Positions 1 through 6,935 of a stretch of DNA of 9,372 nucleotides are shown one piece after another. The notes beneath the pieces are model-generated. The model ran no database searches. It worked only from the letters and a program-made list of their open reading frames with translations, and had not been told where the DNA came from. The position numbers and the translations under genes were made by a program. Position 1 is the first letter of the stretch, and each line of letters begins with the position of its first letter. Origin of the DNA: Clostridiales bacterium (lineage in GTDB: Bacteria; Bacillota; Clostridia; Lachnospirales; Lachnospiraceae); assembly GCA_019416265.1 (NCBI GenBank), contig DXXQ01000039.1, positions 1 to 9,372 of the forward strand. Direction: 5' to 3'.

Positions 1-1
1 G

Positions 2-697
2 TTCCAGGATTTACACAATCTTCCGGAAGGCTATGAGGTTCCGGAGGGCAGGGTGAAACCATGGGGAACCGGACATGCGGTATTGAGCTGTATCGATGAA
101 ATTGACGGGCCTTTCGCAGTTATCAACGCAGACGATTACTACGGAAGCCACGCCTTCAAGATGGCATATGACTTCCTGTCCGAGAACACAGACACAGAAG
201 ATACCTATCAGTATATGATGGTTGGCTACAAGCTTGAAAACACCCTTACAGACAACGGTCATGTAGCCCGTGGCGTATGTGTGACAGATGAGAACGGATA
301 TCTTCAGACTATCAATGAGCGTACCCGCATTGAGAAAAAAGACGGCGGCGCAGCTTATACAGAGGATGACGGAGCAACCTGGACGATGCTTCCGGAGGGC
401 AGCACAGTATCTATGAATATGTGGGGCTTCTCAGCAAGCATCCTCAAAGAGCTGAAAGACAGATTTGCAAAATTCCTGGATGAGAATGTAGAGAAGAATC
501 CGCTGAAATGCGAATACTTCCTTCCTTTTGTTGTAGACGAGCTTCTCGGAGAGAAGAAGGCAACAGTAAAGGTGCTTAAATCTATGGATAAATGGTACGG
601 AGTGACCTACAAAGAGGACAAACCGGTTGTAGTGGCAGCAATCCAGAAACTGAAAGATGACGGATTATATCCTGAGAAATTATGGGGGGAAGAATAA
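2..697 (+). CDS. Sugar-1-phosphate nucleotidyltransferase, 5'-truncated by the window edge
   Basis: The reading frame is open from base 2 and gives 231 residues before TAA at 695-697. An internal GTG at 53 is not the start, because the coding frame continues upstream of it to the edge. The visible part fits a GT-A-fold NTP_transferase. KPWGTGHAV (visible residues 19-27) resembles the nucleotide-binding segment, and INADDYYG (Asp44-Asp45) resembles the metal/nucleotide-binding Asp segment. The N-terminal glycine-rich NTP loop (LAAGxGSR type) must lie upstream; comparison with usual family length suggests roughly 80 residues are missing. The likely reaction is NTP + sugar 1-phosphate to NDP-sugar + PPi. 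Its stop directly abuts the nahK start, so the two are probably co-transcribed and coupled. This placement suggests a role in making UDP-HexNAc or UDP-hexose from the kinase product (inference). The exact sugar and nucleotide cannot be read from the sequence; a general UTP-glucose-1-phosphate uridylyltransferase is the main alternative. Confidence 0.85.
   Translation, partial: FQDLHNLPEGYEVPEGRVKPWGTGHAVLSCIDEIDGPFAVINADDYYGSHAFKMAYDFLSENTDTEDTYQYMMVGYKLENTLTDNGHVARGVCVTDENGYLQTINERTRIEKKDGGAAYTEDDGATWTMLPEGSTVSMNMWGFSASILKELKDRFAKFLDENVEKNPLKCEYFLPFVVDELLGEKKATVKVLKSMDKWYGVTYKEDKPVVVAAIQKLKDDGLYPEKLWGEE
684..690 (+). promoter_or_regulatory. Ribosome binding site of nahK, inside the upstream gene
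   Basis: A run of six G followed by A lies 7 nt before the GTG at 698 and within the last codons of the nucleotidyltransferase gene. It decides for the GTG start over the in-frame ATG at 716 and makes translational coupling of the two genes likely. Confidence 0.6.
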
Positions 698-1801
698 GTG
701 GAATTAAAAGAAAATATGAAAGAAGTTCTCAGCGCATATGAGTTCGAGGGAGAACTGGTGGAGTGTATCCCTTACGGAAGCGGACATATTAACGATACGT
801 TCCGTCTTACATACAAAACAGAAGCAGGGGAAAGACGCTTTATTCTTCAGAGAATGAACAAGAGCATTTTTACAAAGCCTGTAGAACTGATGGAGAATGT
901 CAGCGGCGTTACTTCCTGGCTGAAAAAGAAAATTACGGAAAACGGCGGAGATGTGGAGCGTGAGACTCTGAATCTTGTGAAGTCAAAAGAAGGCAAAGAC
1001 TATTATGTAGATGCGGAAGGCGAATACTGGAGAGTATACCTCTTTATCGAAGGGGCAACTTCCTACGATGCAGTAAAAGATGAAAACGATTTTTATCAGA
1101 GCGCAGTTGCTTTCGGCCATTTCCAGAGACTTCTGGCTGATTATCCGGCGGAAACTCTCCATGAGACGATCGTAAACTTCCATAATACCGTAGACCGTTT
1201 CAACAATTTCAAAAAAGCAGTAGAGGCAGACGTTGTGGGACGGGCAGCATCTGTTCAGGAAGAAATTAAGTTTGTACAGGACAGAGAGGCGCTGGCACAT
1301 GTGCTTGTTGATATGCAGGCAGAGGGCAAGCTTCCCCTGCGTGTTACACACAATGATACAAAGCTTAATAACATTATGATCGATGATAAGACCGGAAAGG
1401 CAATCTGCGTCATTGACCTTGACACCGTTATGCCGGGGCTTGCAGTAAACGATTTTGGTGATTCCATCCGTTTCGGCGCAAGCACAGGGGCTGAGGACGA
1501 GCAGGATCTTTCCAAAATTTCCTGTGACTTAAACCTTTACGAGATTTATGTAAAAGGCTTTATCGAAGGCTGCGGCGGCGCTCTGACAGAGACGGAGATC
1601 GATATGCTTCCAATGGGAGCCATTATGATGACCTTTGAGTGCGGTATGCGTTTCCTTACAGATCATCTGGACGGCGACAACTATTTCAAGATCCACAGAG
1701 AAAACCACAATCTTGACAGATGCCGGACACAGTTTAAGCTGGTTGCAGACATGGAAAGCAAGCTTGAGCAGATGAAAGCTATTGTAGAAAAATATAAATA
1801 A
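698..1801 (+). CDS. nahK: N-acetylhexosamine 1-kinase (NahK/LnpB type, APH-like fold)
   Basis: This 367-residue protein resembles Bifidobacterium NahK (LnpB) along its length, as I recall that sequence. Shared points are PYGSGHIN near the N-terminus, FILQRMN, the WRVYLFIE segment, RVTHNDTKLNNI with the likely catalytic Asp220, IDLDTVMPG with metal-binding Asp240/Asp242, DFGDSIRFGAS, and ECGMRFLTDHLDGD near the C-terminus. NahK phosphorylates the anomeric hydroxyl of GlcNAc or GalNAc with ATP in the cytoplasm, feeding the lacto-N-biose/galacto-N-biose pathway. The protein belongs to the phosphotransferase (APH/choline kinase) family; NahK homologues have been mis-annotated as mucin desulfatase. 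I chose the GTG at 698, directly after the upstream stop, because a G-run ribosome site at 684-690 is well spaced. An in-frame ATG at 716 is possible but has a poorer site. The neighbouring nucleotidyltransferase and galE support the assignment. Sugar preference (GlcNAc or GalNAc) is not determined. Confidence 0.88.
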   Translation: MELKENMKEVLSAYEFEGELVECIPYGSGHINDTFRLTYKTEAGERRFILQRMNKSIFTKPVELMENVSGVTSWLKKKITENGGDVERETLNLVKSKEGKDYYVDAEGEYWRVYLFIEGATSYDAVKDENDFYQSAVAFGHFQRLLADYPAETLHETIVNFHNTVDRFNNFKKAVEADVVGRAASVQEEIKFVQDREALAHVLVDMQAEGKLPLRVTHNDTKLNNIMIDDKTGKAICVIDLDTVMPGLAVNDFGDSIRFGASTGAEDEQDLSKISCDLNLYEIYVKGFIEGCGGALTETEIDMLPMGAIMMTFECGMRFLTDHLDGDNYFKIHRENHNLDRCRTQFKLVADMESKLEQMKAIVEKYK

Positions 1802-1810
1802 TGGTACAAT
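1782..1810 (+). promoter_or_regulatory. Candidate promoter for galE
   Basis: TTGTAG (1782-1787) and TACAAT (1805-1810) are separated by 17 nt, and a TGG at 1802-1804 forms an extended -10. The -35 matches only 3 of 6 consensus bases, but the -10 matches 5 of 6. The site overlaps the end of nahK and would start transcription near 1817, leaving a leader of about 120 nt before galE. No terminator is visible between nahK and galE, so read-through from the upstream genes is also likely. Confidence 0.35.
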
Positions 1811-1938
1811 AAAGCAGTAATCCGAACAGAACGGGTTTCGGGGAAATGTTTGGTTACAGGAACGTGTTGATATGCTGAAATCCGTGACATCAATTAAGCG
1901 CAGGAAAGATACAGCGCGGAAATTAGGAGGAAAATGAC

Positions 1939-2955
1939 ATGGCAATTTTAGTAACAGGCGGAGCCGGATACATCGGAAGCCATACAGTCGTAGAGCTACA
2001 GAACGCAGGCTATGAAGTAGTAGTTGTGGACAACTTATGTAATTCCAGCGAAAAATCCCTTGAGAGAGTATCCAGGATCACAGGAAAACCGGTGAAATTC
2101 TACAAAGCCGATATCCTTGACAGAGATGCCCTAAACGACATTTTTGAAAAAGAAGACATCGATTCCTGTATTCATTTTGCAGGCCTGAAGGCAGTGGGCG
2201 AATCTGTTGCGAAACCCTGGGAATATTATGAGAATAATATTGCGGGAACCTTAACTCTTGTAGACGTTATGAGACAGCATGGCGTGAAGAATATCATCTT
2301 CTCTTCATCGGCAACTGTTTACGGTGATCCGGCAATGATCCCGATCACAGAAGAGTGCCCGAAGGGACAGTGCACAAACCCATATGGCTGGACAAAGTCC
2401 ATGCTGGAGCAGATCCTGTCCGATATCCAGAAGGCAGACCCGGAATGGAACGTAGTACTTCTCCGCTACTTCAACCCAATCGGCGCTCATGAAAGCGGAA
2501 CGATCGGCGAGAATCCAAATGGAATTCCGAATAACCTGATGCCGTATATCACTCAGGTTGCAGTTGGCAAATTAAAAGAACTGGGAGTATTCGGAAATGA
2601 CTACGATACACACGACGGTACCGGAGTCAGAGATTATATTCATGTAGTTGACCTTGCAAGAGGCCATGTGAAGGCTCTGAAGAAAATCGAAGAAAAAGCC
2701 GGCCTGAACATCTACAACCTTGGTACAGGAAACGGCTACAGTGTTCTTGACATTGTAAAGAACTTTGAGAAAGCCAACGGCGTAAAGATTCCTTATGTGA
2801 TCAAACCGCGCCGCCCCGGCGATATTGCAACCTGCTATGCAGATCCGGCCAAAGCAGAAAAAGAACTGGGATGGAAGGCTGAATTCGGAATCCTGGAAAT
2901 GTGCCGTGATTCCTGGAAATGGCAGAGCAATAACCCAAACGGTTATGACGAATAA
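1939..2955 (+). CDS. galE: UDP-glucose/UDP-HexNAc 4-epimerase
   Basis: The protein has 338 residues, the same length as E. coli GalE, and belongs to the extended short-chain dehydrogenase/reductase family. The Rossmann NAD motif TGGAGYIGSH is at residues 6-15. The catalytic set is Ser124 (in SSSATVYG), Tyr149 and Lys153 (PYGWTK), with the same numbering as E. coli. It interconverts UDP-glucose and UDP-galactose through a 4-keto intermediate on bound NAD. Counting back from the C-terminus, residue 299 is Cys (GDIATCYAD), where E. coli has Tyr and human GALE has Cys. This gate residue is known to control entry of N-acetylated substrates, so activity on UDP-GlcNAc/UDP-GalNAc is predicted. The ATG at 1939 is preceded by TAGGAGGAAA (1924-1933). 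The gene lies 137 nt after nahK and ends just before a strong terminator, closing the sugar-salvage block. Confidence 0.95.
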   Translation: MAILVTGGAGYIGSHTVVELQNAGYEVVVVDNLCNSSEKSLERVSRITGKPVKFYKADILDRDALNDIFEKEDIDSCIHFAGLKAVGESVAKPWEYYENNIAGTLTLVDVMRQHGVKNIIFSSSATVYGDPAMIPITEECPKGQCTNPYGWTKSMLEQILSDIQKADPEWNVVLLRYFNPIGAHESGTIGENPNGIPNNLMPYITQVAVGKLKELGVFGNDYDTHDGTGVRDYIHVVDLARGHVKALKKIEEKAGLNIYNLGTGNGYSVLDIVKNFEKANGVKIPYVIKPRRPGDIATCYADPAKAEKELGWKAEFGILEMCRDSWKWQSNNPNGYDE

Positions 2956-2982
2956 AAATGGATTTGAATAAAAAATAAAGAG

Positions 2983-3029
2983 GCCCCTGTTTCCTCCGGT
3001 GTGATTCCGGAGAAAACAGGGGCTTTTAT
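2983..3029. terminator. Bidirectional intrinsic terminator between galE and the DUF1846 gene
   Basis: GCCCCTGTTT (2983-2992) pairs with AAACAGGGGC (3014-3023). After one C/A mismatch, CTCCGG (2994-2999) pairs with CCGGAG (3007-3012), leaving a 7-nt loop. TTTTAT follows on the plus strand. On the minus strand the A-rich stretch at 2966-2981 supplies the T-run. The site lies between two converging genes and should stop both transcripts. Confidence 0.92.
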
Positions 3030-3034
3030 GGAAG

Positions 3035-4510
3035 TTAATATTTTTTAACTTTTTCGAATTTCGGTTCACAGGTAAGCTCAATTCCAAGCTTGCGGAATTC
3101 CTGGATATCCACCATGGAAAGCAGTACGGAAATATGAGCCTGACAGCCTTTCAGTTTGGGAAGCTGCATAAGCGCCTGACGGGCGTGTTCGCTGTTTGCT
3201 GCGCTGATGGAAAGGGCGATCAGGGTTTCATCTGTGTGGAGGCGGGGGTTTTTGCTTCCGAGATATTTGATCTTTAATTCCTGGATCGGACGGATCGCAT
3301 CCGGTGAGATCACATGCTCTTTATGGTCGATGCCGGCCAGATCCTTCAGTGCATTGAGAAGAAGGGCGGAGGAGGCTCCGAGAAGGTCGGAGGTTTTTCC
3401 GTATACAAGTCTTCCGTCTGCAAGCTCAAGTGCTGCGGCAGGAGCGCCTGTTTCTTTTTCCAGCTCCAGACTTGCCGGAACTACGCGGCGGTCTTCGAGA
3501 GAAGCATGTGCCTGTCGGAGGAGAAGCTCGATTTTGTACACTTCATCTTCCCGTCCGCTTCCTTCCACAAGAGCGGCTTTGCTCTTATAATATCTGCGGA
3601 TGATTTCCTGTCTGGAGGCTTCCCGGCAGGCCTCGTCGTCAACGATACAGTTTCCAACCATATTTACGCCCATATCTGTAGGAGATTTGTATGGGCATTC
3701 TCCGATGATCTTCTCGAACATGGCCTGGAGAACAGGGAAGATCTCCACATCGCGGTTATAGTTTACTGTTGTCTCTCCATATGCTTCCAGATGGAAGGGG
3801 TCGATCATATTTACATCGTTTAAGTCTGCAGTGGCTGCCTCATAAGCCAGGTTTACCGGGTGTTTCAGAGGAATATTCCAGATAGGGAAGGTTTCGAATT
3901 TCGCATATCCGGCGCTGATTCCCCGTTTGTACTCATGGTAGAGCTGGGAAAGGCAGACTGCCATTTTTCCGCTTCCGGGTCCGGGTGCGGTGACAATGAC
4001 CAGAGGGCGGGAGGTTTCGATATAATCATTTTTGCCATAGCCCTCGTCGCTTACAATCAGGGCAGTATTGCTGGGATAGCCAGGGATCAGATAGTTTACA
4101 TATACGCGGATTCCAAGCTTTTCCAGACGTTTGCGGAAGGCATCGGCGCTTTCCTGACCTGCATACTGGGTGATACATACACTGCCTACAAGAAGGCCTT
4201 TTTCTGTGAAAACGTCCATCAGACGGAGGACATCCTCGTCGTAGGTGATTCCAAGGTCGCCGCGGACCTTATTTTTGTCAATATCTCCGGCACTGATAAC
4301 AATGACGATTTCCGCCTGGTCGGAAAGCTGCATAAGCATGCGGAGCTTACTGTCCGGTTCAAAGCCCGGAAGGACCCTGGAAGCGTGGTAATCATCAAAA
4401 AGCTTGCCGCCGAATTCCAGATAAAGCTTGTTGTCAAATTTACTGATGCGTTCGCGAATATGTTCGGACTGCATTTTCAAATATTTGTCATTGTCAAATC
4501 CTGTCTTCAT
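3035..4510 (-). CDS. DUF1846 / UPF0371 family protein of unknown function
   Basis: From the ATG at 4510 the protein has 491 residues, close to the usual size of DUF1846 proteins (about 490-500). It starts MKTGFDNDKYLKMQSEHI, which matches the conserved family N-terminus, followed by KLYLEFGGKLFDDYHASRVL. A P-loop-like APGPGSGK lies near residues 175-182, and the family segments KSPTDMGVNMVG and HTDETLIALSISAANSEHARQ are present. There is no signal peptide or evident membrane segment, so it is probably cytoplasmic. Structures exist for the family but, to my knowledge, no established reaction. The P-loop-like motif suggests nucleotide or phosphate binding (inference). An in-frame ATG at 4543 would add 11 residues and has a well-placed GGAG at 4550-4553; I prefer 4510 because homologues begin there, but the choice is open. 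The gene is divergent from ftsH with its own promoter and shares a terminator with galE. Confidence 0.9.
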   Translation of the reverse strand: MKTGFDNDKYLKMQSEHIRERISKFDNKLYLEFGGKLFDDYHASRVLPGFEPDSKLRMLMQLSDQAEIVIVISAGDIDKNKVRGDLGITYDEDVLRLMDVFTEKGLLVGSVCITQYAGQESADAFRKRLEKLGIRVYVNYLIPGYPSNTALIVSDEGYGKNDYIETSRPLVIVTAPGPGSGKMAVCLSQLYHEYKRGISAGYAKFETFPIWNIPLKHPVNLAYEAATADLNDVNMIDPFHLEAYGETTVNYNRDVEIFPVLQAMFEKIIGECPYKSPTDMGVNMVGNCIVDDEACREASRQEIIRRYYKSKAALVEGSGREDEVYKIELLLRQAHASLEDRRVVPASLELEKETGAPAAALELADGRLVYGKTSDLLGASSALLLNALKDLAGIDHKEHVISPDAIRPIQELKIKYLGSKNPRLHTDETLIALSISAANSEHARQALMQLPKLKGCQAHISVLLSMVDIQEFRKLGIELTCEPKFEKVKKY

Positions 4511-4599
4511 TTGTTTATTTCCTGTCCTTTCCATCAATATCATAAATGTCTCCGTCTGGGAGGTTTCCTTTTGTATTGCTTAAAAAACACTTTGTCATC

Positions 4600-4628
4600 A
4601 GTATACTACAAAACAGGGGATTTGTAAC
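4600..4628 (-). promoter_or_regulatory. Promoter of the DUF1846 gene
   Basis: Read on the minus strand, GTTACA (4623-4628) and TATACT (4600-4605) are 17 nt apart, with 4/6 and 5/6 consensus matches. The predicted start near 4593 gives a leader of about 50 or 83 nt, depending on which ATG is used. Confidence 0.6.
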
Positions 4629-4710
4629 AGGGAAATTTCACATATTTATGTTTTTTTTCCGGATTTGGTACAAATAACGGAAAAATTAAAGTTATTTCAC
4701 AATCTGGCAG

Positions 4711-4739
4711 TTGATTTATACATGTTTTCTCTTTATAAT
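4711..4739 (+). promoter_or_regulatory. Promoter of ftsH
   Basis: TTGATT (4711-4716) and a perfect TATAAT (4734-4739) are 17 nt apart. Transcription would start near 4746, leaving a short leader of about 20 nt that contains the ribosome site. I see no CIRCE element or paired CtsR repeats nearby, so heat-shock control by those regulators is not supported. Confidence 0.75.
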
Positions 4740-4752
4740 AAAAAGGATAACA

Positions 4753-4760
4753 AGAGGAGG
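4753..4760 (+). promoter_or_regulatory. Ribosome binding site of ftsH (sets the start)
   Basis: AGAGGAGG lies 6 nt before the ATG at 4767. The reading frame is open further upstream to 4665, but the promoter -10 at 4734-4739 falls inside that extension, so 4767 is the real start. Confidence 0.85.
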
Positions 4761-4766
4761 ATAAAA

Positions 4767-6827
4767 ATGGATAATATGGACAACAACCAAAACGGCAATC
4801 GTCCTGATAACAGAGAACCTAATACAAAGGGACCGAACAAAAACCGTCAGTCGATTCTGGCTTTCCTTATATGCCTTCTTGTCACTCTGGTGTGCTTCAG
4901 CCTTTTCACAAATATGCTGAAGGATAATTCCAGTGAAATTTCCTATGACAAGTTTATAGACATGGTAGAAAAAGATCAGATAAGGGAGGTAACGATACAG
5001 TCGGGAGGAACCCTGACCATTGTACCGAAGAAACAGGAATCCCGTTTTTCTGAGATGAGCTATTACACAAATCAGGTGGAGGATGAAAATGCCCTGACCC
5101 AGCGTCTGGAGGGGACAGGAATTGAATTTCACAGAGAACCGCCGGATGCCCTGGGAGAGCTGGTGGCAATGCTGGTGAGCGTACTTCTTCCCACCCTTCT
5201 GCTTTTTGGCCTTCTGATGATCTTCATGCGCCGTATGAATAAGGGCGGCGGAATGATGGGAGTTGGCAAGAGCCGTGCAAAGGCCTATGTTCAGAAAGAA
5301 ACAGGGATTACCTTTAAAGATGTGGCAGGACAGGATGAGGCGAAGGAATCTCTTCAGGAAGTGGTGGATTTCCTTCACAATCCGGGGAAATATACGACGA
5401 TCGGAGCAAAGCTTCCCAAGGGAGCCCTTCTTGTAGGGCCTCCGGGAACAGGTAAAACCCTTCTTGCAAAGGCAGTGGCAGGAGAGGCTCATGTGCCGTT
5501 TTTCTCTCTGTCAGGTTCTGAATTTGTGGAAATGTTCGTAGGTGTGGGAGCATCCCGTGTCCGCGATCTTTTTGAGGAGGCAAAGAAAAACGCCCCCTGT
5601 ATTGTTTTTATTGATGAGATCGATGCCATCGGAAAGAGCCGTGATTCCCGTTACGGAGGCGGCAACGATGAGCGTGAGCAGACTCTGAACCAGCTTCTTG
5701 CGGAAATGGACGGTTTTGATACCTCCAAGGGTCTTCTCATTCTGGCGGCAACCAACCGTCCGGAGGTTCTGGATCCGGCGCTTCTGCGTCCGGGACGTTT
5801 CGACCGCCGTGTCATCGTAGACCGTCCGGATCTTAAGGGGCGTGTGGATATTCTCAAGGTTCATGCCAAAAACGTTATGCTTGACGATACTGTTGACTTT
5901 GATGCCATTGCTCTGGCAACCTCCGGAGCGGTGGGCTCGGATCTGGCAAATATGATCAATGAGGCAGCTATTCTTGCGGTGAAAAACGGACGGCGCGCCG
6001 TTTCCCAGAAGGATCTTCAGGAAGCCGTGGAGGTGGTGCTTGTAGGTAAAGAGAAGAAGGACCGTATTTTAAGCGAGCAGGAGAGAAAGATCGTTTCCTA
6101 CCACGAGGTGGGACACGCCCTTGTAAGCGCTCTTCAGAAGGATGCGGAGCCTGTGCAGAAAATTACCATTGTACCCCGTACCATGGGAGCCCTTGGCTAT
6201 GTGATGCAGGTACCGGAGGAGGAGAAATACCTCAATACCAAAAAGGAACTGGAGGCTATGCTGGTCGGTTATCTTGGAGGCCGTGCTGCAGAGGAGCTTG
6301 TGTTTGAGACAGTGACAACAGGAGCAGCCAATGATATTGAGCAGGCCACAAAGGTGGCAAAGGCAATGATCACCCAGTACGGAATGTCTGAGAAATTCGG
6401 ACTGATGGGACTTGCCACAGTGGAGAATCAGTATTTAAGCGGCCGCGCAGTTCTGAACTGCGGAGATAATACAGCCACGGAGGTGGACCATGAGGTGATG
6501 ATGCTCCTTCATAAATCTTATGAAGAGGCTAAGGAGCTGATCGGTTCCCATATGGAGGCTCTTCACAAGATCGCAGACTTCCTTATCCGGAAGGAAACCA
6601 TTACAGGTAAGGAGTTTATGAAGATTTTCCGTGCAGTAGAGCAGGGCAGGGAGATTCCCGAAAATCTGGATGATCTGGATCTGCCGGAGCAGGAAGAAGC
6701 TCAAAAGGAACAGGAAGCTCAAAAGGAGCAGGAAGAAAAGGAAGCTACGGAAGAAAAATCCGAAGCCTGCGGGGAAGAAGCAGGATCAGAAACCTTACAG
6801 GAAGCTGTACCGAAAACAGAAGAATAG
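4767..6827 (+). CDS. ftsH: ATP-dependent zinc metalloprotease FtsH
   Basis: FtsH is a membrane-anchored hexameric AAA+ protease that degrades misassembled membrane proteins and short-lived regulators. The product has 686 residues. A hydrophilic Asn-rich N-terminus precedes a membrane segment at about 30-51, an extracytoplasmic domain, and a second membrane segment at about 133-154. The AAA domain has Walker A GPPGTGKT (224-231), the pore motif FVGVG (Phe257), Walker B VFIDEID (280-286) and the second region of homology with arginine fingers Arg344 and Arg347. The peptidase domain has zinc motif HEVGH (446-450) and the likely third zinc ligand Asp523. All key residues are present, so it should be active. 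It is some 40-50 residues longer than E. coli or B. subtilis FtsH because of an acidic Glu/Lys/Gln tail after about residue 630 that contains EAQKEQ twice. It is transcribed alone and is divergent from the DUF1846 gene. Confidence 0.98.
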   Translation: MDNMDNNQNGNRPDNREPNTKGPNKNRQSILAFLICLLVTLVCFSLFTNMLKDNSSEISYDKFIDMVEKDQIREVTIQSGGTLTIVPKKQESRFSEMSYYTNQVEDENALTQRLEGTGIEFHREPPDALGELVAMLVSVLLPTLLLFGLLMIFMRRMNKGGGMMGVGKSRAKAYVQKETGITFKDVAGQDEAKESLQEVVDFLHNPGKYTTIGAKLPKGALLVGPPGTGKTLLAKAVAGEAHVPFFSLSGSEFVEMFVGVGASRVRDLFEEAKKNAPCIVFIDEIDAIGKSRDSRYGGGNDEREQTLNQLLAEMDGFDTSKGLLILAATNRPEVLDPALLRPGRFDRRVIVDRPDLKGRVDILKVHAKNVMLDDTVDFDAIALATSGAVGSDLANMINEAAILAVKNGRRAVSQKDLQEAVEVVLVGKEKKDRILSEQERKIVSYHEVGHALVSALQKDAEPVQKITIVPRTMGALGYVMQVPEEEKYLNTKKELEAMLVGYLGGRAAEELVFETVTTGAANDIEQATKVAKAMITQYGMSEKFGLMGLATVENQYLSGRAVLNCGDNTATEVDHEVMMLLHKSYEEAKELIGSHMEALHKIADFLIRKETITGKEFMKIFRAVEQGREIPENLDDLDLPEQEEAQKEQEAQKEQEEKEATEEKSEACGEEAGSETLQEAVPKTEE
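6696..6731 (+). repeat. 18-bp tandem repeat in the ftsH tail
   Basis: Two copies of GAAGCTCAAAAGGAACAG (6696-6713 and 6714-6731) differ at one base and encode EAQKEQ twice (residues 644-655). Related Glu/Lys-rich codons follow. This looks like slipped-strand duplication within the disordered C-terminal tail. Confidence 0.8.
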
Positions 6828-6840
6828 AATGTGTAACAGG

Positions 6841-6872
6841 AAGCCGGGAAAGAAAATTCCCGGTTTTCTTTA
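6841..6872 (+). terminator. Intrinsic terminator of ftsH
   Basis: CCGGGAA (6844-6850) pairs with TTCCCGG (6857-6863) around a 6-nt loop. The stem can be lengthened by a G-T and two A-T pairs, and TTTTCTTTAT follows. It lies 13 nt after the ftsH stop. Confidence 0.85.
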
Positions 6873-6892
6873 TGCTTTGGAGCGTGTATAAT
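6864..6892 (+). promoter_or_regulatory. Candidate promoter of uvrC
   Basis: A perfect TATAAT (6887-6892) has, 17 nt upstream, only a weak -35 TTTTCT (6864-6869, 3/6), which lies in the T-run of the ftsH terminator. Transcription would start near 6899, about 37 nt before uvrC. Confidence 0.5.
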
Positions 6893-6935
6893 GTGGATAA
6901 GTAATCCCGTATACTGGATTTTCGGAGGAAAACTT

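Noticed and set aside
4480..4500. CtsR-like TTTGTCA/TTGTCAAA heat-shock operator near the DUF1846 start
   Set aside because: It lies in codons for the conserved GFDNDKY segment, is inside the gene rather than at the promoter, and does not form the proper tandem repeat.
3314..4627. Long plus-strand reading frames (169 and 255 codons) opposite the DUF1846 gene
   Set aside because: They lie wholly or mostly antisense to a well-recognised conserved gene, lack recognisable domains and ribosome sites, and read as composition shadows.
4688..4704. Rex-type operator half (TTCACAA) before ftsH
   Set aside because: Only one half matches; the other half of the palindrome is too degraded to support a site.
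4665..4766. N-terminal extension of FtsH by 34 residues
   Set aside because: The promoter -10 at 4734-4739 lies inside it, and the ideal ribosome site is directly before the ATG at 4767.
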